Below are positions 47,624-55,060 of a stretch of DNA of 64,000 nt, in pieces (positions within the stretch are counted from its first letter, which is position 1; every line of letters starts with the position of its first letter). The position numbers were made by a program, and so were the translations under genes. The DNA is taken from NCBI RefSeq assembly GCF_014466955.1, contig NZ_AP023396.1, positions 1,116,001 through 1,180,000 on the forward strand, given 5' to 3'. The stretch comes from Nocardia wallacei. Its GTDB lineage: Bacteria; Actinomycetota; Actinomycetes; Mycobacteriales; Mycobacteriaceae. Below the pieces are notes generated by a model. The model saw nothing but the letters and a program-made list of their open reading frames with translations. It searched no databases and had not been told where the DNA came from.

Positions 47624-48688
47624 GTGCCAGAGACGATTGGCCGACCCATGGTCTTGCCGAGGGGTCCGCTCGTGGCGGCCGCCGGGCGGTCGGTTCCCGC
47701 GCTCGTGGTGGGTGAAGCGGGCGAAGATGATCTGCGGCTCGCCCGCACTCTGCTCGCGGCGATTCTCGCCGCCGCGCCCCCGTCTGCGGCCGGCTTGGAC
47801 TGGGCGGTGGCGGTGTTCCGGACCTCGAAGGGGGCCCTGGTGATGGTGAACACCGCCGAGGGCCGCGGCTGGCTGCCCCCCGGGTTGTTCCTGCCGATGG
47901 CCGTCACCACGGTGTGGCGGTGGCCGGTGATCGCGCGACAGCCGGGCGACGAACTCATCGCTCCACTGGAAGGCGTCGCCGATCCCGCTCGCGCACTTGC
48001 CGAATTCGGCCTGCTCGGAATGCGTACCGGTCGCGGACGGATCAGTGCCCTGGTGTCGTCTGCGGGCATTCCGCACACGGTGCGGGCGGGTCTGGGTAAC
48101 GAAGTGCTCATCGAGGATCGCGTGGAAGCCGTCCCGTCCGCCATCGATCTCTCCTCGCCCGCAGCGGGTCTGGTCGATCGGCTCGCGGTCGCCGGTCTGG
48201 AGAAATTGCAGGTCCGGGCAGATACGGCCGAAAAGTCGGGCTGGGCAACGTGTCTGGAACTTGCCCGCGACGCGGAGACGCGGATTCGCTCTCTGGTGGC
48301 CGACGCGGACGGTGACAGCTCGGGTTACCACGAACTCCGGCGGCGGATCCTCGACGCATTGCACGCCGGTGAGCAGGTTCCGGAGCGATGGTGGGGACAA
48401 CTTCGCGACGCCGACGCCATGCTGGCGGCCGTGACGAGAGGGCGCCGGATGGATGTTTCCGATTCCCCGCTCGGTGTGCGGGTGGATCCGCCCGGTGCGG
48501 ACGCGTTGCGCACCTTGGTATTCGAACGGCGAATCGGCGAATTGTCCTTGCTGCTGGCGGCAGGCGAGCCGACTGCGCAGACGCTGCGCGATGCGTTGTA
48601 CACCTACGGTCAGATCGTGGAGCATCCGCTGTTGCGGGGTGTGCGGAGGGTCGATGGTTTGGTGAGGACAGGAGTCTCTGATGGGTAA
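47624..48688 (+). CDS. Hypothetical protein, possibly ESX-associated
   Basis: A 354-residue soluble protein. The central part LDWAVAVFRTSKGALVMVNTAEG and RGWLPPGLFLPMAV is reminiscent of domains in mycobacterial ESX-associated proteins (DUF5631/DUF5632-like), but I cannot confirm this without a profile search. The C-terminal half is helical. GTG 47624 is chosen because GGAAGG sits 6 bp before it; ATG 47618 is too close to that site. Its end overlaps the start of the large downstream gene by 8 bp, so the two are translationally coupled and probably functionally linked. Confidence 0.6.
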   Translation: MPETIGRPMVLPRGPLVAAAGRSVPALVVGEAGEDDLRLARTLLAAILAAAPPSAAGLDWAVAVFRTSKGALVMVNTAEGRGWLPPGLFLPMAVTTVWRWPVIARQPGDELIAPLEGVADPARALAEFGLLGMRTGRGRISALVSSAGIPHTVRAGLGNEVLIEDRVEAVPSAIDLSSPAAGLVDRLAVAGLEKLQVRADTAEKSGWATCLELARDAETRIRSLVADADGDSSGYHELRRRILDALHAGEQVPERWWGQLRDADAMLAAVTRGRRMDVSDSPLGVRVDPPGADALRTLVFERRIGELSLLLAAGEPTAQTLRDALYTYGQIVEHPLLRGVRRVDGLVRTGVSDG

Positions 48689-50852
48689 GTCGAAACAGGA
48701 GGTTCTCGACGAGATCCGCGAGGACTGGAACGATGCGGCGTGGTTCGCCGGCATCGACCAAGACAACATCAGAAAGTTCCTGGACGACCTGAACCAGCTG
48801 CCGCCGGACGAGATCGATGACGTCATCAGGGAACTCGGTGACGGCATCCGCGACGATCTCGTCGCCGAGGCCAAAGACGAGGGCATCTATGACGACGACA
48901 AATATAAATATCTGACGAAGGCGCTCGAAGGCGGCGACGCCGAAATGAACGACCTGATGAACCACTACCGGTCGAATTATATCGGTAGGGATGATCCGGA
49001 GGCCGGTGACAAGTTCACGGACTTCAAGCTGGAGATCGCGCTGCCGCCAGGGTCGACGGTGTCGGATGATCTGAAAGCGGCCGTCTCGGTGGCGAACGAC
49101 GAACTGCGGTACCTGATGTACCAGATGGGAACGCAGAGCAGGGATAAACCTTCGCTGCTGATCTCGCCGGAGAACAATGATCAGAACCACTTGGACAAGA
49201 ATCTGTCGAAGTCGTTCATGGACACTATCGCTTCGGGTGAGACCGCGGAGGGATACATGTCGGCGATCACATATCTCGAGGGTCTCGCGGACGAGTGGAA
49301 CAGGAAGGATTCGCAGTATCTGCTGACCGAGCAGACGCTGGGTAATTTGAACGGCCGCTACTACAAGAGTATGTGGGACCGGATCCAGACCGTACGCGAA
49401 CACATGTGGGACAGCCTGACGAAGCTCGACGGCACCGAGACGACCTGGATCGACGAGCAGTTCGACAAGCCCGAGGCCGACCGGGCCTCGTTCGTCAGAA
49501 ACCTGCCCGAGGGTCATCGGGACAAGGCCGGGCTGGAAGCCGCGTTGCGCGAGCCCGGGATCCAGCACGTGATCGAGGAACGCCCGCTGTTCAACATGAT
49601 CCGGGAAGCGGTCGTGGGCTGCCGCGACGATGTCATCTCCTACGTCGACACCGTCGCGGAGCTGCCCTTCGACATCGGCACGCCCGCACCCGCGCCGGCA
49701 CCCCCGGCTCCGGCCCCGGCGCCCCCGGCCCCGGCCCCGGCGCCCGGGTCACCGTCTCCGGCGCCCGCGTCACCGTCCCCGGCGCCCGCCTCCCCGGCTC
49801 CGGCACCGGCCCCCACGCCGATCCCGACCCCGACCCCGACGCCCACGCCGACCGCAACGCCCGCATCCAGTGACACCCCCGCGGGTAACGAGGACTTCAG
49901 CAACCTGTTCAGCGACCTCCTGACAGATGAAGAAGGCAACCCGCTCACCGACGACGGCAGCGGTCTCACCACCGGCGACGGCGGTCTCACCACCGGCAAC
50001 GGTGCCCCCACCGGTAGCGGCGTCACCGCCACCCCGGCCGCCTACCAGACCCCCGCGGCGGCCGGCGGCGGGGGCGGCGGCGACGCGCTCGGCGGACTCA
50101 CCTCCATACTGCCCATGCTGCTGACCATGCTCACCAGCGGACTCGGCGGGGCGGGTAACGCGCTGGGCGGCAACAAGGAGGACGACAAGGCCCGCGAAGA
50201 GGAGATCAAGGAACGCGAGCAGGCCGCCTACGAGGCGGGTGCGCAATCACAGCAGACCGTCACCGCCCAGCAGGCCGCCTACGCCCAGCAACCCGGCGCG
50301 ACCGACCCCAATGCCGCCGGTGCGCAGCCCGCCGCAGTCACCGCACCCACCGGTAACGGCAACCCTCCTCCGGTCAACTCTCCCGGCACCATGGTCGACT
50401 TCCCCATTCGCGACGGGGTCACCCAGCAGGTGCCGACTACCGTCGCCGACGCCCTCAACCGCCAACTCCACGGCGGGGCCGCCGACGCCGAAGCCGCCTA
50501 CGCCGGCACTCCCGGCGAATCCACCGGCGACCATCGCTGGACCATCGTCAACGATCTCAACAAGCTGCAAACCGGCGACATCGTGCAGTGGTCCAACCAC
50601 AGCGCGCTCATCGTCGTCGACAACGGCACCCTCAGCTACGTCGACAACGGCCAGCTCATCCCCCTCGACCCGCAGAACCCCCAGAACAGCAGCTACGGCG
50701 CCTTCCAAGGATTCCGCCACCCCTCGGGTATCGCAGGACCCGGTGACACCGCCGATCCCGAACCCAACCCGACGGCCATCACCGCGGCGGCCACCCCGCC
50801 TCCCGTCACCGCTGCCCCCAACCCCACCGCCGCCGAGCCGCCGAAGATCTGA
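48681..50852 (+). CDS. Large modular Ala/Pro-rich protein, paralog 1 (Esp-like candidate)
   Basis: A 723-residue protein. Order: a unique acidic N-terminus (1-108); a conserved helical core (about 109-335, for example ANDELRYLMYQMGTQS and KDSQYLLTEQTLG); a Pro-Ala/Pro-Thr tract (about 335-395); a Gly-rich hydrophobic stretch (GGLTSILPMLLTMLTSGLGG); a Gln/Ala-rich charged helix; and a C-terminal module (about 570-690) with GDIVQWSNHSALIVVDNG, recalling NlpC/CHAP-like beta strands but without an evident catalytic Cys. No classical signal peptide is seen, so type VII export is conceivable. A close paralog lies inverted at 53002-54876. Function is unknown. Confidence 0.75.
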   Translation: MGKSKQEVLDEIREDWNDAAWFAGIDQDNIRKFLDDLNQLPPDEIDDVIRELGDGIRDDLVAEAKDEGIYDDDKYKYLTKALEGGDAEMNDLMNHYRSNYIGRDDPEAGDKFTDFKLEIALPPGSTVSDDLKAAVSVANDELRYLMYQMGTQSRDKPSLLISPENNDQNHLDKNLSKSFMDTIASGETAEGYMSAITYLEGLADEWNRKDSQYLLTEQTLGNLNGRYYKSMWDRIQTVREHMWDSLTKLDGTETTWIDEQFDKPEADRASFVRNLPEGHRDKAGLEAALREPGIQHVIEERPLFNMIREAVVGCRDDVISYVDTVAELPFDIGTPAPAPAPPAPAPAPPAPAPAPGSPSPAPASPSPAPASPAPAPAPTPIPTPTPTPTPTATPASSDTPAGNEDFSNLFSDLLTDEEGNPLTDDGSGLTTGDGGLTTGNGAPTGSGVTATPAAYQTPAAAGGGGGGDALGGLTSILPMLLTMLTSGLGGAGNALGGNKEDDKAREEEIKEREQAAYEAGAQSQQTVTAQQAAYAQQPGATDPNAAGAQPAAVTAPTGNGNPPPVNSPGTMVDFPIRDGVTQQVPTTVADALNRQLHGGAADAEAAYAGTPGESTGDHRWTIVNDLNKLQTGDIVQWSNHSALIVVDNGTLSYVDNGQLIPLDPQNPQNSSYGAFQGFRHPSGIAGPGDTADPEPNPTAITAAATPPPVTAAPNPTAAEPPKI
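49003..50390 (+). repeat. Left arm of a divergent inverted repeat (paralog core)
   Basis: The DNA coding the shared core, Pro-rich tract and Gln/Ala region of paralog 1 corresponds in reverse orientation to 53085-54545 in paralog 2. Protein identity in the core is high (most residues identical between GDKF and ELPFD). Recombination between the arms could invert the 2.7-kb interior. Confidence 0.7.
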
Positions 50853-50857
50853 TACCG

Positions 50858-51571
50858 CTATTGCGGGTCCTGCTCCTCGTTCGTGTTCAGGTGAATGGTG
50901 TAACCGGTATACCGCTCCCAGCTCTGGTTCGCGTCGTCCCACGAGTAGTTGTACCTGCCGACGTGTTCGAGGCGGATTCTGGTGTCGGCGAAAATGCTGA
51001 ACCCGGAACGCCGGGCGCGCTCGCAGAATGCGAAATCCTCGCCGAGGTACCAGGTGTCGTCTTCCCGGTCGACGACCATCGGCAGGAAGAACGGAATGCG
51101 CGGGCTGGTGTTCCGCTGGCAAATCGGCAGTTTTTCGTGCACGGCGATCTTCTCGTATACCTCGCGTTTAGTATACAGGAAGCCACCGGCTGCGTGCCTG
51201 ATCTCCATGAGCCCGCCGTGCTTTCCGAAATGAATCTCTCGGGTTCCGGGCAGGAATCCGCATGCGGGCTGAAAACGGGGATGCTTTTTCGCGTAGATAC
51301 CACACACGATCGGAAGATCGTGTGATCGGAGCGTTTCCACGGATTCGGGATCGAATTTAACGTCCGAATCGATCCACATCAATTCGTCGAATCCCTTCGC
51401 CAGCGCTTTGGTGGCGAGTCGATTGCGGCCCTGGTCGATGGCGGAAACGCCGAAAACGCGCCATACGGTATATCCGAGACGCTCGAGTTGCCGGAGGTTG
51501 TATTCACATGCGGGATCGATGTGATCCCGCGCGGGCACCAGCACGACGCACCCGGAGGGGTCCTTTTCCAT
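50858..51571 (-). CDS. GT-A fold glycosyltransferase-like protein
   Basis: A 237-residue protein. DELMWIDSDVKFDPESVETL holds a DxD-type metal and nucleotide-sugar motif. An N-terminal CVVLVPARDHIDPACEYNL strand and a C-terminal YLGEDFAFCERARRSGF (ED acid/base-like motif) follow the GT2-like pattern. No membrane segment is seen. It lies between the two inverted paralogs and reads toward paralog 1, with which it is convergent. Its promoter region contains a TTCCC-N7-GGGA site shared with the divergent small genes. It may glycosylate the Pro/Thr-rich paralogs; that is inference. Confidence 0.75.
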   Translation of the reverse strand: MEKDPSGCVVLVPARDHIDPACEYNLRQLERLGYTVWRVFGVSAIDQGRNRLATKALAKGFDELMWIDSDVKFDPESVETLRSHDLPIVCGIYAKKHPRFQPACGFLPGTREIHFGKHGGLMEIRHAAGGFLYTKREVYEKIAVHEKLPICQRNTSPRIPFFLPMVVDREDDTWYLGEDFAFCERARRSGFSIFADTRIRLEHVGRYNYSWDDANQSWERYTGYTIHLNTNEEQDPQ

Positions 51572-51666
51572 TCATCCACCTAAGGAAGGGCTGACCGATC
51601 GAGGGAACGGTACCGCGCGCAAACCCGGGTCGCCTCCCCTGGGAACCGCCTGATCGGGTGGTATAA

Positions 51667-51680
51667 GCGGAGCGCTCCGC
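51667..51680. promoter_or_regulatory. Perfect 14-bp palindrome in a divergent promoter
   Basis: GCGGAGCGCTCCGC lies 6 bp before the site-B inverted repeat, between the glycosyltransferase gene and the small-gene operon. It may be a second operator or part of a composite site. Confidence 0.4.
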
Positions 51681-51686
51681 GCCGCC

Positions 51687-51703
51687 TTCCCAGTTGTGGG
51701 GAG
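51687..51703. promoter_or_regulatory. TTCCC-N7-GGGA inverted repeat, site B
   Basis: TTCCCAGTTGTGGGGAG lies 117 bp before the YbaB-like gene and about the same distance from the divergent glycosyltransferase start. It is nearly identical to site D. Confidence 0.6.
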
Positions 51704-51820
51704 TGGGGATAATGAGGTCTGTTGCCTGGAGCCTGCCGACGCCAGGTTCACGGTTCTGTTGTCGAGAGGGCGACATGTCACCGGCCGGACGGTGAGCTTG
51801 TCCTGGAGAGTGGGGCCATC

Positions 51821-52144
51821 ATGGTCGAGATGCATCCCGAGACGGTGGCTGCCCTCGGTTCGAGCAAGGAATTCATCCACACGATCGATGAGATGCAGGA
51901 ACGGATCGACAAGATCCGGGCCAGGCGGCCGTCGCCGACCTCGCGGGTGATCCCGGAAGTCGACGCCGAGGCCAGGTTGACCGATTTGTACATCGCTCCG
52001 GGCACGATCGAGACGATGACCAGGCAACAGTTGACCGCCGAGATCGTGGGCGCGATTCAGGAAAGCGCGATCGATGCGCTGCGACAGCACCGGCTGGCGG
52101 TGCAAGCGACCGAGTGGCCTCGAACCCGCCGGGCCGGGCAGTGA
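51821..52144 (+). CDS. YbaB/EbfC-like small protein (EspL-like candidate)
   Basis: A 107-residue protein. The C-terminal half ARLTDLYIAPGTIETMTRQQLTAEI follows the end of YbaB/EbfC-family proteins, which occur in actinobacterial ESX loci (for example EspL). The N-terminal helix (SSKEFIHTIDEMQERIDKI) is short, so the fold may be reduced. ATG 51821 is chosen after GGAG. It starts a run of three co-directional small genes between the paralogs. Confidence 0.6.
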   Translation: MVEMHPETVAALGSSKEFIHTIDEMQERIDKIRARRPSPTSRVIPEVDAEARLTDLYIAPGTIETMTRQQLTAEIVGAIQESAIDALRQHRLAVQATEWPRTRRAGQ

Positions 52145-52183
52145 TGTCGGTCGCCGGTTGCCGGGTATGCGGTGAGGAGTCAA

Positions 52184-52528
52184 ATGGCGACGCCGGGTGA
52201 CGTCGATGCCGCGGTCCACAGCGACCATGTGCCGCAGAATCAGGTCTACGAGGTCTTCAACCCCGACTACTCGGTGGGAGTCGCGTGCGAACGCAACGGC
52301 ATCATCGTCGGGCTGCACCTCGATGACGAGGTGTGGGAGAGCACCGACGCCTGGCTCGCGGCCGAAATCGTCCGGCTCGCCCGGCTGGCGCACATGAAGG
52401 CCAGGGTAGGCCGGCGTGCGGAGCTGGTGCAGCAGTACGGAAATGGTGGTCTCGCCGACGCGCTCGGCCTACCCACCGAGGCGCAATACCGCCTCGCCGA
52501 GAAGCAGGAGTTCGGCGGCAGCTACTGA
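52184..52528 (+). CDS. Small ESX-associated-type protein (DUF2694/EspH-like candidate)
   Basis: A 114-residue protein. The order QVYEVFNPDYSVGVACERNG, IIVGLHLDDEVWES, then LAAEIVRLARLAHMKAR resembles small actinobacterial proteins of the EspD/EspH group: a beta region giving a short helix with a conserved LD. ATG 52184 follows GAGGAG. It lies 39 bp after the YbaB-like gene. The family link is tentative. Confidence 0.6.
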   Translation: MATPGDVDAAVHSDHVPQNQVYEVFNPDYSVGVACERNGIIVGLHLDDEVWESTDAWLAAEIVRLARLAHMKARVGRRAELVQQYGNGGLADALGLPTEAQYRLAEKQEFGGSY

Positions 52529-52536
52529 ACCGCGCA

Positions 52537-52553
52537 TCCCCATGGTTGGGGAC
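52537..52553 (+). promoter_or_regulatory. TCCCC-N7-GGGA inverted repeat, site C
   Basis: TCCCCATGGTTGGGGAC lies 44 bp before the start at 52598. It fits the pattern of sites A, B and D less exactly (one arm base differs). Confidence 0.45.
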
Positions 52554-52597
52554 GTGGGAAACTGCAAGAGTTCGGTTGGAAGAAAGAGGCACTCGGC

Positions 52598-52918
52598 ATG
52601 ACTCGACCCGTCAATCAAGACCCGGACGATCTGCGCCGCAGCGGCAACGACAATCACGGTGTGGCCCCGGCGAGTCGCGAGCGTGCCAGGACCAACGACG
52701 AATACCGCAACAAGTTCTACAGTGCCTACGGGTATGCCGCCCACTCGTACCTGGTCTGGTCGGACGGGCAGTACCGGACCGCCCACGAAACCGGCTGGAA
52801 CACGAAGGCGGACGGTCACGAAACGACCGGTGACAACGCCTACAGTGCCTCGACCAACTTCGAGAGCACGGACATCCACGGCGGAACACAGATCCGGCGC
52901 ACCGCCCCGGAAGTGTAA
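52598..52918 (+). CDS. Small hypothetical protein
   Basis: A 106-residue polar protein (MTRPVNQDPDDLRRSGNDN...). The aromatic centre is YRNKFYSAYGYAAHSYLVW and the C-terminus is Thr/Ser-rich. It has no signal peptide, WXG motif or family I recognise. ATG 52598 follows AAAGAGG. It has its own upstream inverted repeat (site C) and ends before a strong bidirectional hairpin. Confidence 0.6.
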   Translation: MTRPVNQDPDDLRRSGNDNHGVAPASRERARTNDEYRNKFYSAYGYAAHSYLVWSDGQYRTAHETGWNTKADGHETTGDNAYSASTNFESTDIHGGTQIRRTAPEV

Positions 52919-52935
52919 GTCCGGCAATTACTTTC

Positions 52936-52969
52936 GGCCGAGGGTCGCCGATCAGGGCGACTCTCGGCC
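52936..52969. terminator. Strong bidirectional hairpin terminator
   Basis: GGCCGAGGGTCGCC (52936-52949) pairs with GGCGACTCTCGGCC (52956-52969): a 14-bp stem with one G-T wobble and a 6-base loop. It separates the convergent small gene (ending 52918) and paralog 2 (ending 53002). Confidence 0.8.
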
Positions 52970-53001
52970 TGCTGCTCTCTCCCTGGAAATCTGGTGACGC
53001 C

Positions 53002-54876
53002 TCAGACCTTCGGTGGTTCGATGGCGCTCGGGTCCTGTTCGGTGGTGATCGGGGGCGGGGTGGCTGCCGTGCGACTGGGCTGCGCGTTGGCGGTGTTGAC
53101 GGGCGGAGGGTTGCCGTTGCCCACGGGCGCGGTGACGGTACCGGGCGGGGCGCCGGTGCCGGCGGGCGCGGGGGCGCCGGTCGGTGCGATGGCGCCGGTG
53201 GGAGCGGTGGCGCCGGTGGGAGCGGTGGCGGGTTGCACACCGGCCGTATTGGGGTCGGTCGCGCCGGGTTGCTGGGCGTAGGCGACCTGCTGGGCGGTGC
53301 CGGTCTGCTGCGATTGCGCACCCGCCTCGTAGGCGGCTCTTTCGCGTTCCTTGATTTCCTCTTCGCTGGGCTTGTCCTCGTCTTTGTTGCCGCCGAGCAG
53401 GTTGCCCGCGCCGCCGAGTGCGCTGGAGAGCGCGGTCATCAGCAGCGGTGCGATATTGGCGAGTCCGCCGAGCGGGTCACCGCCGGTATTGCCGGTATTG
53501 CCCGTGGTGTTACTTGCGGGGACGACGCCGCCGGTGTTGCCGGCGTCCGCGGCGACCAGGCCGCTGTCGTCGGTGAGGGCGCTGCCGTCTTCACCTGTCA
53601 GGTCGAGAGCGCTGAAGTCCTGGCTACCCGCGGGGGTGTCACTGGATGTGGGCGTCGCGGTCGGTGTGGGCGTCGGGGTCGGTGTGGGGGTGGGCGTCGG
53701 GGTCGGTGCCGGAGCCGGTGATGCGGGCGCCGGAGACGGTGACGCGGGCGCCGGAGATGGTGACGCGGGTGCCGGGGACGGTGACGCGGGCGCCGGGGAC
53801 GGTGACCCGGGCGCCGGGGCCGGGGCCGGGGGCGCCGGGGCCGGGGCCGGGGGTGCCGGCGCGGGTGCGGGCGTGCCGGTGTCGAAGGGCAGCTCGGCGA
53901 CGGTGTCGACGTAGGAGACGACATCGTCGCGGCACCCCACGACCGCTTCCCGGATCAGGTTGAACAGCGGGCGTTCCTCGATCACGTGCTGGATCCCGGG
54001 CTCCCGCAGTGCCGCTTCCAGCTGGCCCACGTTCTCCTTTTCCTTGGCGAGCGTGGACCGCTGGGACTCGGGCTTGTTGAACTGCTCGGCGGCCCAGGTG
54101 GTTTCGGTGCCGTCCAGCTGTTTCATGCTGTCCCACATCTGCTCACGCACCGTCTGGATCCGGTCCCACATGCGCTTGTAGTAGCGGCCGTTCAGATGAC
54201 CCAGCGTCTGTTCGGTCAGCAGGTACTGCGAATCCTTCTTGTTCCACTCGTCCGCGAGGGCCTCGAGGTACGTGATCGCCGACATGTAGCCGTCCGCGGT
54301 CTCGCCGGACGCGATGGTGTTCATGAACGTCTGCGACAGATTCTTGTCCATGTGGTTCTGATCGTTGGTCTCCGGCGAGATCAGCAGGGACGGTTTTTCC
54401 TCGCTCTGCGTTCCCATCTGGTACATCAGATACCGCAGTTCGTCGTTGGCCACCGAAATGGCCATTTTCAGATCGTTCGATACCGCACGCCCCGGCGGCA
54501 CCGGAATCTCCAGCTTCCAATCCGAAAACTTGTCGCCGGTCTTCGGATCGTTATCACCCTGTCTGCCGAGGAAATCCGACCAGGACATCGGCAGGTTCCG
54601 GTCGTCGGACGCGTCCCGGTCGAATACCGAGGTGTTGTCCTCCCATTTGATATGGAAGGCCGTGCCGTCGGCGCGGTAGTCGATGCCGTTTTCTTTGTAT
54701 TCGTCGAAGGACCAGCTTCTGACCCGTATCGGATGCTCGGGATCGTCGGGGTTCGCCTGGTACAGGGTGACCTCGCCACCCGGGCGCTCCTGGCCGGTGA
54801 AGTAGCCCGACCTGGGGATATCGTCCGACTTCGTGAGCTTGCCGTCCGAAGACGCATACTGGTAATACGTAGTCAC
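53002..54876 (-). CDS. Large modular Ala/Pro-rich protein, paralog 2 (Esp-like candidate)
   Basis: A 624-residue paralog of the product at 48681. The N-terminal about 110 residues (VTTYYQYASSDGKLTKSDD...) are unrelated to paralog 1. The helical core from GDKFSDWKLEIPVPP through CRDDVVSYVDTVAELPFD is highly similar, as are the Pro-Ala/Pro-Thr tract and the EEEIKERERAAYEAGAQSQQ helix. The C-terminal beta module of paralog 1 is absent: the protein jumps from NGNPPPVN to TAATPPPITTEQ. GTG 54876 follows GAGGGG. No signal peptide is seen. Function is unknown, and the pair looks like an exchangeable-module family. Confidence 0.75.
   Translation of the reverse strand: MTTYYQYASSDGKLTKSDDIPRSGYFTGQERPGGEVTLYQANPDDPEHPIRVRSWSFDEYKENGIDYRADGTAFHIKWEDNTSVFDRDASDDRNLPMSWSDFLGRQGDNDPKTGDKFSDWKLEIPVPPGRAVSNDLKMAISVANDELRYLMYQMGTQSEEKPSLLISPETNDQNHMDKNLSQTFMNTIASGETADGYMSAITYLEALADEWNKKDSQYLLTEQTLGHLNGRYYKRMWDRIQTVREQMWDSMKQLDGTETTWAAEQFNKPESQRSTLAKEKENVGQLEAALREPGIQHVIEERPLFNLIREAVVGCRDDVVSYVDTVAELPFDTGTPAPAPAPPAPAPAPPAPAPAPGSPSPAPASPSPAPASPSPAPASPSPAPASPAPAPTPTPTPTPTPTPTPTATPTSSDTPAGSQDFSALDLTGEDGSALTDDSGLVAADAGNTGGVVPASNTTGNTGNTGGDPLGGLANIAPLLMTALSSALGGAGNLLGGNKDEDKPSEEEIKERERAAYEAGAQSQQTGTAQQVAYAQQPGATDPNTAGVQPATAPTGATAPTGAIAPTGAPAPAGTGAPPGTVTAPVGNGNPPPVNTANAQPSRTAATPPPITTEQDPSAIEPPKV
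53085..54545 (-). repeat. Right arm of a divergent inverted repeat (paralog core)
   Basis: This is the inverted counterpart of 49003-50390. It covers the GDKF-to-ELPFD core, an expanded Pro-Ala-Ser tract (about 53640-53880) and the Gln/Ala-rich helix. The Pro-rich part shows extra tandem units relative to the left arm. Confidence 0.7.
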
Positions 54877-54997
54877 TTCCGCACCCCTCGACAAGTTGTC
54901 TCGCCGCAATCGGGACAGCAGCTGCCCTGGGGGCGATGTCCACGGCAGACTGGCCCGTCGATCCGGTCGGTGCGACGTCTGCCCCGATTATGCCGAG

Positions 54998-55014
54998 TTC
55001 CCAATTGTGGGGAA
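54998..55014 (-). promoter_or_regulatory. TTCCC-N7-GGGAA inverted repeat, site D
   Basis: TTCCCAATTGTGGGGAA is the most symmetric of the four elements. It lies 121 bp upstream of paralog 2 on its strand, in the same promoter-proximal range as site B. Confidence 0.6.
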
Positions 55015-55060
55015 CGGCCGAACACGCGCGGCGAAGCGTGCCCGGCCGTCGACTTCCCGA

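Noticed and set aside
47592..48886. Upstream extension of the flavoenzyme frame, antisense to the 47624 gene
   Set aside because: The extension is repetitive, Arg/His/Gln-rich and unlike FAD oxidoreductases; it is the complement of a real gene.
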